A DNA stretch of 64,000 nucleotides from an uncultured Bacteroidota bacterium (GTDB taxonomy: Bacteria > Bacteroidota > Bacteroidia > UKL13-3): positions 1-64,000 of the forward strand of contig CAISCU010000011.1 in the NCBI GenBank assembly GCA_903883965.1. Reading direction: 5' to 3'. Shown one piece after another: positions 8,288-16,700 of this stretch; within the stretch, counting starts at the first letter, position 1, and every line of letters begins with the position of its first letter. The translations under genes and the position numbers were made by a program. The notes beneath the pieces are model-generated. The model made no database searches, was not told where the DNA came from, and saw only the letters and a list, made by a program, of their open reading frames with translations.

Positions 8288-8536
8288 ATGAAATTAAAAA
8301 TTATACTGCCTTTTCTTTTATGTATGGCCTTGTTTGGTTGTGATATTGAGCCCCTTGATGAAAACGACAAGGGTTATTACCATTATGTGTCGCCATCTAT
8401 TGATGCTAGAGGTCGTTTCAGAAAAGGACATATTAGAAAATCAATGAGTACAAACAAGAATGTATTCAAAAACAGGGCTCGTTCAAGGTATTATTACCAA
8501 ACGAGAGGCAAGTATAGAAGAAGAAAAAAACATTAA
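8288..8536 (+). CDS. small lipoprotein with Arg/Lys/Tyr-rich tail, 82 aa
   Basis: The product has a clear lipoprotein signal: a hydrophobic stretch ending in the lipobox 'LFGC' at about residues 15-18, then an acidic 'DIEPLDENDKG'. The rest is strikingly basic, with many Arg, Lys and Tyr residues and an 'RRRKKH' C-terminus. The frame is open further upstream, but the ATG at 8288 places the lysines and hydrophobic core correctly for a signal peptide. The function is unknown. A positively charged tail on an anchored lipoprotein could bind peptidoglycan, LPS or nucleic acid, but that is inference. The next gene starts 1 bp after its stop. Confidence 0.7.
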   Translation: MKLKIILPFLLCMALFGCDIEPLDENDKGYYHYVSPSIDARGRFRKGHIRKSMSTNKNVFKNRARSRYYYQTRGKYRRRKKH

Positions 8537-8537
8537 A

Positions 8538-9017
8538 ATGAACAACAATCAACCTGACAACATCCCAGCCATCAATACCCATTTTTGGTTCAAAGAAAAT
8601 GCTGTTGCAGCAGCTAATTTTTATGTAACAGTATTCCCTCATTCAAAAGTTTTGCATACCAGTACCATGCATGCCAATACCAGTTACCAAGTTGAAATAG
8701 TTCAATTTGAACTGGCAGGTCAAAAATACAGTGCCATGAGTTCTGCAAACAACTTTAAGTTGAACGAATCAATGTCATTGGTGATTCACTGCAAAAGTCA
8801 ACAAGAAATAGATTATTACTGGAGTTTATTGGGAGATAAAGGAATAGAACAATCATGTGGTTGGCTCAAAGATCAATTTGGCATTTCATGGCAAATTATA
8901 CCAAGTCATTTAGGTCAGTTGCTAGCTGCTAATCCAAACAAACAATCACATATCATGCAATGCTTTTTGGGGATGAAAAAAATTTCAATTCAAGCACTGC
9001 AAGAAGCTGCTCAATAA
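8538..9017 (+). CDS. VOC-superfamily protein, PhnB/3-demethylubiquinone methyltransferase-like fold
   Basis: A 159-residue member of the PhnB-like glyoxalase-fold family (often annotated 3-demethylubiquinone-9 3-methyltransferase). The family pattern is visible: 'INTHFWFKENAVAAANFYVTVFPHSKV' is given here in two parts, INTHFWF near residue 11 and 'AANFYVTVFPHSKV' near residue 22, followed by 'GQKYSAMSS' and 'CGWLKDQFGISWQIIP' near the C-terminus. Family members have no methyltransferase motif and their substrates are mostly unknown. The ATG at 8538 is preferred over an upstream extension that only overlaps the lipoprotein gene. The methyltransferase gene follows after 7 bp, so these two may act on related substrates. 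Confidence 0.85.
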   Translation: MNNNQPDNIPAINTHFWFKENAVAAANFYVTVFPHSKVLHTSTMHANTSYQVEIVQFELAGQKYSAMSSANNFKLNESMSLVIHCKSQQEIDYYWSLLGDKGIEQSCGWLKDQFGISWQIIPSHLGQLLAANPNKQSHIMQCFLGMKKISIQALQEAAQ

Positions 9018-9024
9018 ATCAAAC

Positions 9025-9648
9025 ATGCAAACACCAGAACAAGTTTGGAATTCCAGATACCAAGATTTGGCTTACGCGTATGGCGAATTGCCTAATGAAT
9101 TTTTTAAGGAGCATATTCAGCAACTCATACCAGGTAAACTCTTTTTGCCAGCAGAAGGGGAGGGCAGAAATGCAGTACATGCAGCTGCATTGGGATGGGA
9201 TGTAAATGCATTAGATATTAGCGAAGCAGGTAAAAACAAAGCACTTAAATTGGCAGAAAAACACCATGTTCAAATACATTACCAAGTAGCAGACATGGGT
9301 TTATTTAGTTATGCACCACAATCGTTTGATGCCATTGGTTTGATATATGCCCACTTTCCAGCTTCTAAAAAATCGGCTTATCACCAGCAACTGGGACAAT
9401 ATGTAAAGATGGGTGGCTATATTATTTTTGAGGCATTTAGTAAATCACATTTAACATACCAGGAAATCAACCCTGGAGTAGGAGGTCCAAAAGACAAAGA
9501 CATGCTGTTTTCTGTTCAAGAAATTGAAATCGATTTTGACAATTTTGAAACCATCTTTTTAAAAGAAGAAACAATTGAACTCAACGAAGGTATTTACCAC
9601 AAGGGTAAGGGTTCAGTTATTCGTTATATTGGAAAAAGATGCAAATAA
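9025..9648 (+). CDS. class I SAM-dependent methyltransferase
   Basis: The 207-residue protein resembles TehB/thiopurine-methyltransferase-like small methyltransferases. The N-terminal 'VWNSRYQDLAYAYGELPNEF' is the family's opening helix. Motif I is degenerate ('LFLPAEGEGRNAVHAAALG', about residues 39-57), the acidic strand-2 end is 'VNALDIS', and 'VADMGLF' and 'FDAIGLIYAHFP' follow for motifs II-IV. The substrate cannot be told. It lies between the PhnB-like gene (7 bp upstream) and the acetyltransferase (10 bp overlap), consistent with one transcript. Confidence 0.85.
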   Translation: MQTPEQVWNSRYQDLAYAYGELPNEFFKEHIQQLIPGKLFLPAEGEGRNAVHAAALGWDVNALDISEAGKNKALKLAEKHHVQIHYQVADMGLFSYAPQSFDAIGLIYAHFPASKKSAYHQQLGQYVKMGGYIIFEAFSKSHLTYQEINPGVGGPKDKDMLFSVQEIEIDFDNFETIFLKEETIELNEGIYHKGKGSVIRYIGKRCK

Positions 9649-10130
9649 CTATCAGACCATATTTAGTAACAGACGAACAGGCGTGCTTGCAACTATTTGA
9701 AAGCAATTGCCCGCTGTATTTTGATGCATCAGAGTTGCCAATGTTTGCCAATTGGTTAAAACACCAAGGTACAGGTGCTACCTATCAAAGTCCAACTTAT
9801 TCAAATGCCATACACGATGCATTTTATGTTATTACCGAACCTCAATTGGGCATTGTGGCTTGTGGTGGGTTTTATATAGTAAATCACATTCCGGAGGCGA
9901 GAATGGCATGGGGGATGGTTGCTGCCAGCTTACACAATAAAGGCTATGGAAGGGCTTTGTATGCTTTTCGTAAACATGAAATTGAACTAAAATGGCCTCA
10001 GCACAAAATTACTTTAGGCACCAGTCAACATACCTATCAATTTTATGAAAAAATGGGACTGAAAGTACAACAAATCATACCTCAAGGGTATGGTCCTCTC
10101 CTAGACAGAATAGATATGGTTGCATTATAA
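9639..10130 (+). CDS. GNAT-family N-acetyltransferase
   Basis: This 163-residue protein has the GNAT layout: an N-terminal 'ITIRPYLVTDEQACLQLF' strand-helix, a central 'GIVACGGFYIV' strand pair, and the acetyl-CoA-binding region around 'AWGMVAASLHNKGYGRALYAF', where 'NKGYGRAL' corresponds to motif A (Q/RxxGxG/A). The C-terminal 'YQFYEKMGLKVQQ' is the usual strand 6-7 segment. The acceptor substrate is unknown. It overlaps the methyltransferase gene by 10 bp and is probably co-translated with it. Confidence 0.88.
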   Translation: MQITIRPYLVTDEQACLQLFESNCPLYFDASELPMFANWLKHQGTGATYQSPTYSNAIHDAFYVITEPQLGIVACGGFYIVNHIPEARMAWGMVAASLHNKGYGRALYAFRKHEIELKWPQHKITLGTSQHTYQFYEKMGLKVQQIIPQGYGPLLDRIDMVAL

Positions 10131-10143
10131 TTGACAATAGGAA

Positions 10144-11220
10144 ATGAAGTATTTATTTACAGATAGCGTTTTATTATTTTTCATACTCACTAGCATTGCC
10201 TGTCAAAAGAATCAATCTAGTCAGGTCAATGTTAATCAATCTGACAGCTTGTTTTATAAAGGGGCAGATGTGTCATTTTTACCAGCCATCGAAAATACTT
10301 CTTTTCAATATTTAGATGCATCAGGTAAAGCAGTGCCGTTATTGCAACAACTCAAAATGGCAAATGTATCGCTCATTCGTTTGCGTTTATGGGTCAATCC
10401 TACCGATTCATTTGCAAATTTTCAGAACATGAAAAGACTCCATCTTCAAGCACAACAAATGGGGTTTCATACGTTGTTGTCTGTTCATTATTCAGATACA
10501 TGGGCCGACCCCTCTGCTCAAAGTATTCCAGCTAGTTGGTCTCAAAATAATTTTCAAGAACTCAAAAAACAACTCTATGCTTATACAGCACAATTAGCTG
10601 CTGAGTTTAAACCCAATTACATTCAAATTGGAAACGAAATCAACAATGGCTTTTTATGGCCAATAGGTAGTTATTCCAATAAGGCACAATTTGTATCGCT
10701 CATTGATACGGCCATTCAGGCAGTTCGCTTGTATAGTCCCAGTTCAAAAATTGTTTTGCATTATGCCGGACACCAATATGCCGGTGCTTTTTTTAGTCAA
10801 TTTACACATTCCGATTATGATGTAATAGGCCTGAGTTATTACCCAATTTGGCATGGAAAAAGTATAGATACACTGGCCATCAATTGCAATACATTGTATC
10901 AAAGTTTTCATAAACCCATTTTAATCTGTGAAACAGCCTATCCGTTTACACTTTTATGGAACGACAATACCAATAATATTTTGGGGTTAAACAACCAACT
11001 TTTACCAGGTTTTTCTGCAACACCGGAAGGGCAGAAGGCCTATATGGAAACATTGGTTCAGCAACTCAAAAACAACAATCATGTAATTGGGGTATGTTAT
11101 TGGGGCGCAGAATGGGTAAGTTTCAAAGGCCCCTTGTCTACTCAAGGTTCTTCATGGGAAAATCAGGCATGGTTTGATTTTAACAACAAAGCATTGCCGG
11201 TTCTCAATTATAAGAATTAA
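10144..11220 (+). CDS. arabinogalactan endo-beta-1,4-galactanase, GH53 family lipoprotein
   Basis: This 358-residue enzyme should hydrolyse internal beta-1,4-galactosyl bonds in type I arabinogalactan of plant pectin. The N-terminus has a lipobox ('TSIAC', Cys at about residue 20), so it should be anchored in a membrane facing the periplasm or cell surface. GH53 signatures are 'KGADVSFLPAIE', 'LIRLRLWVNP', 'HYSDTWADP', the acid/base Glu in 'IGNEIN' (E165) and the nucleophile Glu in 'ICETAYP' (E263). The C-terminal 'YWGAEWV' and 'WENQAWFDF' also fit. No SusC/SusD pair lies beside it, so it is not in a typical polysaccharide-utilisation locus. Confidence 0.93.
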   Translation: MKYLFTDSVLLFFILTSIACQKNQSSQVNVNQSDSLFYKGADVSFLPAIENTSFQYLDASGKAVPLLQQLKMANVSLIRLRLWVNPTDSFANFQNMKRLHLQAQQMGFHTLLSVHYSDTWADPSAQSIPASWSQNNFQELKKQLYAYTAQLAAEFKPNYIQIGNEINNGFLWPIGSYSNKAQFVSLIDTAIQAVRLYSPSSKIVLHYAGHQYAGAFFSQFTHSDYDVIGLSYYPIWHGKSIDTLAINCNTLYQSFHKPILICETAYPFTLLWNDNTNNILGLNNQLLPGFSATPEGQKAYMETLVQQLKNNNHVIGVCYWGAEWVSFKGPLSTQGSSWENQAWFDFNNKALPVLNYKN

Positions 11221-11262
11221 CCAATCTATTTGCTTAATTTAGTGAACAATGAACCTCAATTT

Positions 11263-11814
11263 ATGCAAGTAATGAGTTTTTTATTAGAGTTGGTATTGAC
11301 AATTTTGGCTATAGATTTTATTTCGGGATTGATTCATTGGGCTGAGGATACATTTGGGTCAGCAACTACTCCAATTTATGGCAAATGGATCGTAGAACCA
11401 AATACTTTACACCACGCGCATCCATCTGCTTTTATTAGTAAAAATTGGTGGCAAAGTTCATGGGACTTGACATTGGTATCTGGCATCATAGTGTTCGTTT
11501 CATATTTGAATGATATGTTGACATGGCATGTTGTTTTATTTGCTTTCTTAGGAGCCAATGCCAACCAATTGCACAAATATGCACACATGCCTACTGCTCA
11601 AGTTCCTTTATTGGTGAAGTTTTTTCAATATATAGGTTTGTTACAAAAAGCCAAACACCACGCATTGCATCATCAAGGTCAAAAAAACAACGCCTATTGT
11701 GTCATTACTCCCTATTTGAATCCAATATTAGATGCCATTGGCTTTTGGCGATTGTTAGAAAAAATAACAGTACCTATATTTGGAGCACCCAGAAGAGAAG
11801 ACTTAAAAAAATAA
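11263..11814 (+). CDS. carF: CarF/TMEM189-type plasmanylethanolamine desaturase (lipid desaturase domain)
   Basis: The protein has the complete histidine pattern of the Kua/TMEM189/CarF family: 'LIHWAEDTFG', 'LHHAHPSAF', 'NQLHKYAHM', 'HHALHHQGQ', and the family-specific 'YCVITPYLNPILDAIGFWR'. Known members (bacterial CarF, animal PEDS1) use O2 and a di-iron centre to introduce the vinyl-ether bond that turns plasmanyl into plasmenyl ethanolamine lipids. There are several hydrophobic membrane segments. A TTG at 11230 would lengthen the frame; the ATG at 11263 fits the family better. The small membrane protein downstream is 4 bp away. Function is inferred from family motifs; no ether-lipid synthesis gene is visible nearby. 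Confidence 0.85.
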   Translation: MQVMSFLLELVLTILAIDFISGLIHWAEDTFGSATTPIYGKWIVEPNTLHHAHPSAFISKNWWQSSWDLTLVSGIIVFVSYLNDMLTWHVVLFAFLGANANQLHKYAHMPTAQVPLLVKFFQYIGLLQKAKHHALHHQGQKNNAYCVITPYLNPILDAIGFWRLLEKITVPIFGAPRREDLKK

Positions 11815-11818
11815 AAAG

Positions 11819-12295
11819 ATGTATACAGAAAAACAGCGTTTCAGACAAATTTGGTTATGGGTAATTTTAATAGGTATATTAAGTTTGGCTACCTTTCAAT
11901 GGGTTCAAGTGAGTATTGAAACCAATCAATTGATCAATGAGCGCTTTGTTCCATTTGTAGTTTTGTTGCTAGTTTCTAATTTAATTTATGCGATTGAACT
12001 CAAAACCCAAATCAACGAAAGGGGTGTTCAAGTTCAGTTTTTTCCAATTCATTTTAAACCCAGGTTTTATGCATGGGAAGGTATTTTAAAAGCTGAAGTG
12101 AGAAATTATTCTCCATTGGCTGAATATGGCGGATGGGGCTATAGAATTGGGTTGTTTGGTGCCGGTAAAGCCCTCAATATTCAAGGTAATTGGGGTTTGC
12201 AATTGGTTTTTAAAAATGGCCAAAAATTGTTAATTGGCACGCAAACTCCAGAAAAAATGAGTGAAATCATGAATCAAATTAAGCTCAATGCTTAA
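11819..12295 (+). CDS. small membrane protein with PH-like C-terminal domain (DUF6141-like)
   Basis: A 158-residue protein with two N-terminal membrane segments (about residues 11-27 and 43-60) and a soluble C-terminal part. The pattern 'FYAWEGILKAEVRNYSP', 'YGGWGYRIG' and 'KNGQKLLIGTQTP' resembles small bacterial PH-like membrane proteins, in which the last strand carries 'LIGTQ.PE'. No catalytic residues are apparent. It starts 4 bp after the desaturase gene and is likely in the same transcript, but a functional link is unproven. Confidence 0.65.
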   Translation: MYTEKQRFRQIWLWVILIGILSLATFQWVQVSIETNQLINERFVPFVVLLLVSNLIYAIELKTQINERGVQVQFFPIHFKPRFYAWEGILKAEVRNYSPLAEYGGWGYRIGLFGAGKALNIQGNWGLQLVFKNGQKLLIGTQTPEKMSEIMNQIKLNA

Positions 12296-12340
12296 CGATT
12301 GCCATTAATTTTAATTAATTTTACACTTTAAATTCAAGTT

Positions 12341-13723
12341 ATGATTAAATCCTATATCCAAGAAAATCAACAAAGGTTTTTAGATGAATTGTTTGAACTG
12401 CTTCGCATCCCTTCAATTAGTGCTGATGCCTCTTTTAAGTATGAGGTACACAAAGCAGCAGAATACATTCAAGAAAAATTAATTGCTGCAGGTGCAGATA
12501 ATGTACAATTGTTCCCTACACCGGGTTTTCCAATAGTTTACGGTGAAAAAATAATAGACCCAAAGTTGCCAACAGTTTTGGTATATGGACATTATGATGT
12601 GCAGCCAGCTGTTCCTTTAGAATTGTGGGATTCTCCTCCTTTTGAACCTGAAATTCGCAAAACAGCTATCCATCCAGAAGGTGCTATTTTTGCAAGAGGT
12701 GCTTGTGATGACAAAGGTCAAGTATACATGCATGTAAAAGCATTCGAATACATGATGGCCAAACACCAAATGCATTGCAACGTGAAATTCATGATTGAAG
12801 GGGAAGAAGAAGTTGGTTCTTCTAATTTGGGATCATTCTGTATTGCAAACAAAGAATTGCTCAAAGCGGATGTGGTTTTAATTTCAGATACCTCTATGAT
12901 TGCAAATGATGTGCCTAGTATAGACAGTGGCCTCAGAGGTTTGAGTTATGTAGAAGTAGAAGTAACTGGCCCTAACCGCGACTTACACAGTGGGGTTTAT
13001 GGTGGGGCAGTAGCCAATCCAATTAATATTTTGGCAAAAATGATTGCCAGTATGCACGATGAAAATAACCACATCACCATTCCGGGTTTTTATGATGCTG
13101 TTCAGGAACTAACTGCCAACGAAAGAGCTGAGTTAAACAAAGCCCCTTTTGAATTGGATGCATACCAAAAAGACTTAGAAATAGATGCAGTTTGGGGAGA
13201 AAAAGGTTACAATACATTAGAAAGAACAGGTATCAGACCAACTTTAGATTGCAATGGCATTTGGGGTGGATATACCGGAGAAGGTTCTAAAACTGTTTTA
13301 CCATCAAAAGCATTTGCTAAAATTAGCATGCGTTTGGTGCCTAACCAAGTATCGGACGAAATAACAGCGTTGTTTAAAAAACATTTTGAATCAATTGCCC
13401 CTGCTGGAGTAAAGGTTGTAGTAAAACCTCACCATGGTGGAGAGCCCGTTGTTACACCAATTGACTCAGTTGCTTATAAAGCTGCTGAAGCTGCAATGGA
13501 AACAACTTTTGGTAAAAAACCAGTACCTACTAGGGGCGGTGGAAGTATTCCAATTGTTGCCTTGTTTGAAAAAGAATTGGGCTTAAAATCTGTTTTATTT
13601 GGTTTTGGTTTAGACAGCGATGCATTGCACAGTCCTAACGAACATTATGGTGTTTTCAATTACTTAAAAGGCATTGAAACCATTCCTTATTTCTTTGAAA
13701 ATTTTGCAAAGCTGAAACAGTAA
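12341..13723 (+). CDS. M20/M28-clan dipeptidase (CNDP-like metallopeptidase)
   Basis: A 460-residue cytosolic zinc peptidase that should hydrolyse dipeptides. All metal ligands and catalytic residues of M20 are visible: His and Asp in 'YGHYDVQP', bridging Asp in 'GACDDKGQ', the Glu pair in 'EGEEEVGSSN', Asp in 'ISDTSM' and the C-terminal His in 'DALHSPNEHYG'. The dimerisation domain begins near 'GLRGLSYVEVEVTGP'. Length and layout match the dipeptidase group rather than ArgE or DapE. The gene stands alone, with a weak 7-bp hairpin (13732-13749) lacking a T-run just after it. Confidence 0.93.
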   Translation: MIKSYIQENQQRFLDELFELLRIPSISADASFKYEVHKAAEYIQEKLIAAGADNVQLFPTPGFPIVYGEKIIDPKLPTVLVYGHYDVQPAVPLELWDSPPFEPEIRKTAIHPEGAIFARGACDDKGQVYMHVKAFEYMMAKHQMHCNVKFMIEGEEEVGSSNLGSFCIANKELLKADVVLISDTSMIANDVPSIDSGLRGLSYVEVEVTGPNRDLHSGVYGGAVANPINILAKMIASMHDENNHITIPGFYDAVQELTANERAELNKAPFELDAYQKDLEIDAVWGEKGYNTLERTGIRPTLDCNGIWGGYTGEGSKTVLPSKAFAKISMRLVPNQVSDEITALFKKHFESIAPAGVKVVVKPHHGGEPVVTPIDSVAYKAAEAAMETTFGKKPVPTRGGGSIPIVALFEKELGLKSVLFGFGLDSDALHSPNEHYGVFNYLKGIETIPYFFENFAKLKQ

Positions 13724-13752
13724 AAGGCTTTACAATCCAAATGGATTGTCCG

Positions 13753-13760
13753 TATCTTTA
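13753..13760 (+). promoter_or_regulatory. candidate -7 box of the porU2-like gene
   Basis: TATCTTTA matches the Bacteroidota -7 consensus TAnnTTTG at all but the last base. It lies about 33 bp before the ATG at 13794 and overlaps the region of a possible TTG start at 13746, which argues against that TTG. The -33 element is weak (TTT about 21 bp upstream). Confidence 0.4.
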
Positions 13761-13793
13761 CAAACAAGTTCTTTATTGAACTATATTTTAAAG

Positions 13794-16700
13794 ATGTATC
13801 GGATTTATACATATACAAAAAAGCTCAAGCAATGGATGGTATTAACCTACTGTTGTTTGGGCTTTTTTGTTCAATTGAATGCGCAAAATTTGGGTTTTGA
13901 ATGGGCTGCAAATGCTACCAAATTACTCAAGTTTCCTGTAGTAAAAAATGGGGTTTATCGCATTAGTGGGTTGCAAATGCAGCAAGCCGGATGGCAATTA
14001 AATGACATCAAACCTGCACAAATTGCAATGTATAAAATGGGTCAAGAATTGCCTATTTTACTTCAGCTCAATAACCCGAATCAACTTCAGGTAACAGATG
14101 CCATTTTATTTAATGCAACTAAAAATGAGGGTTTGCTCGACCAACAATTGTATGAGCAAAATTCAGATCAACCTCATACCTACAATAGCCTATTGGATGA
14201 TACTGCTTGGTATTTTTTAAGTATTGATACAGCCTTTCAAAGGCAAGCTATTCGTTACACTTATCCTTTACCCATAGATACTACAGGGTTGATTCCATTT
14301 TCTACATTTAATAAGCAAACCATACTGGCTCCACAAGAATATTATTACAGGGGCAAAAGACTTCCTGCCAATGAATCATATTATGTAGCTACTTATGCAG
14401 GTGGAGAGTCTTGGAGCAGTTCCCCCATAGCAAAGGGACAAAGTAGGCTTTTTAATTTCAGTGTGCCTGCATTTAAGCCTCAGTCTGAAATCAAAATGAA
14501 GGCAATTGTGATGGGTGTTTCAGATTATTTTGTGTCGGGTAACAATTTACCCAATCACCATTTTAGAATCAGTATAGTAGACAAAGTTTCCAATTTATTT
14601 TCGCTCATAGATACTTTTTATAGTGGTGCAATTCCAATTAGTATTCAAGCTTCTTTCAATTCAGATTTAATTGACACAGCATTTCAGGTTCGGGTAGAGG
14701 TAATTGATGATTTGGGTTTGGGCACAGATGTTCAAGTACTTTCTTTGATTGAAATACATTCCACACAAGATCGGCTGTCCTCAGCTATTGGTGTACAAAA
14801 ACTTGTTGCAGCAGCAGGGAGTAAAGGTCTGTTGGAAATACAACAACAAAGCGCCGATTCTTTCTTGATATTCAACTTAGCTGATTTGAAAGCCTATTGG
14901 GTCAAAGAAAAAATAGCCATTCAACTGGAAAATGCAAATGCAGAAATTGCCATCTGTCACCCTGATTCCATTTTAACAATTACAGCACTTCATACCACGC
15001 AGGTTCAAACAAATTTCAATGACGATTCCATTGCATATGTCATTGTGAGTAGTCAAAAAATAGAAACCTCAGCAAAAGCATATGCCAATTACCGCTCTAA
15101 TCAATACCATACAAGGTTATTTTTAATAGAAGATTTGGCAAATACCTATACATACGGTTACAAGCATCCGCTTGCCATTCAAAGATTGTGTCGTCATTTA
15201 TACCTATTGCAAAAACAAGCGCCTCGTTTTTTATTTTTATTGGGAAAAGGTTATCAAATAGATATTTTAAAACAAAATCAGCAAAGCATTCTAGACAATT
15301 TAGTGCCAAGTATTGGAGATCCACCATCAGACCAATTGTTCACCGAAAAATTAAATGCCAATTCTTATTTTCCTGCATTTGCCACGGGTCGTTTACCAGC
15401 ATCTTCCAATGAAGAAGTGTTGCATTACCTCAATAAAATACAAGAATCAGAAAACAATTCTAGTGCCTTAGCTTGGTGGAAAAAGCAAGCTTTGCATGTA
15501 AGTGGTGGTACCGATTACCAAACAGAACAATTGCCCTATACCCAAGTTTTAAATGGGCTCAAACCCATCATTGAAAATAACAAATTGGGCTATCAAGTAC
15601 ATACTTACAATCAAAATAATAAAAATCCTCACACTGAAAATCAATTGGCTCAGCTAGTCAAGTATCAGAATGAAGGGTTGCAATTGTTTACTTTTTTAGG
15701 ACATGGATCCTTGAGTGTATTAGATGTTTCTATAGGAAGCCTTTCTGATTTAACCGAATCGCACAAACCCGCTTTTTATTATTTCAATGGTTGTGCAATT
15801 GGTAATCCGGCAACGCTCTCACCTCAAGGTTCAGGTAAAATTTATGCGAAGGATTATTTATGCAGTCCAAACAAAGGTGCAATAGGTTGGTTGGCGCATG
15901 CTAATTTAACCTTAAATGGTCCTTTGTTTGCACAGATGGAACAAGTTTACCAATCCATTGCAACATATTCTGGTTCAATCGGAGAACAATTGCAACAGGC
16001 CTTGAATCAATATACAGCTGACAAAGATTTGTATAAAATTGAACACGCCAGACAATTGATTTTACAAGGTGATCCGGCTTATCAATTGTATCAACCTAAG
16101 TTGCCAGATATACAAATTGACGACCAATCTATTTGGATCCAAACTCCAGCTATCCATGCACAACTCGCTCAAATTCAAGTAGCAATTTGGGTGAAAAATT
16201 TGGGTAAATCTTTTGCCGATTCTGTAACGGTATTGGTAAAAAGAACTTTGCCCAATCAAGAACAAATTCAATTGCCCAGTTTGCGCTTTCCTATACCAAA
16301 TAACGCCGATACAATTGTATATACGCTAAGTGGAATTTTACCGGATCAAGCAGGTCTCAACCAATTAGATATTCAATTGGTAATTGCCGATAGTTTAAAT
16401 GAATACAATACCTCTAACAACCATGCTCATCTAGTTTTTTATTTACCAGGAAGTGGCTTGCAACCCTTATTCCCGCTACAGTTTTCAAATAGTTCATCTG
16501 ATACATTACTGCTATCCGTACAACAACTCAAACAACAAATTTCACCTGGTAGCATTCTTTTTGAAATTGATACAACACCTACATTTTTGAAAAGCAGTTC
16601 TGCATACCAGCAGTTTTTAAAAACATCTAAAAGCAATTTATACCAACAAACAATTGTATGTCCTGCACCAGATAGCTCGGTATATTGGTGGAGAGCCAAA

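Noticed and set aside
8460-8537. N-terminal extension of the PhnB-like protein
   Set aside because: It overlaps the lipoprotein gene and lacks family similarity; the protein pattern starts after the ATG at 8538.
13732-13749. A terminator after the dipeptidase gene
   Set aside because: There is only a 7-bp AT-containing stem with no T-run, and it overlaps the likely promoter of the next gene.
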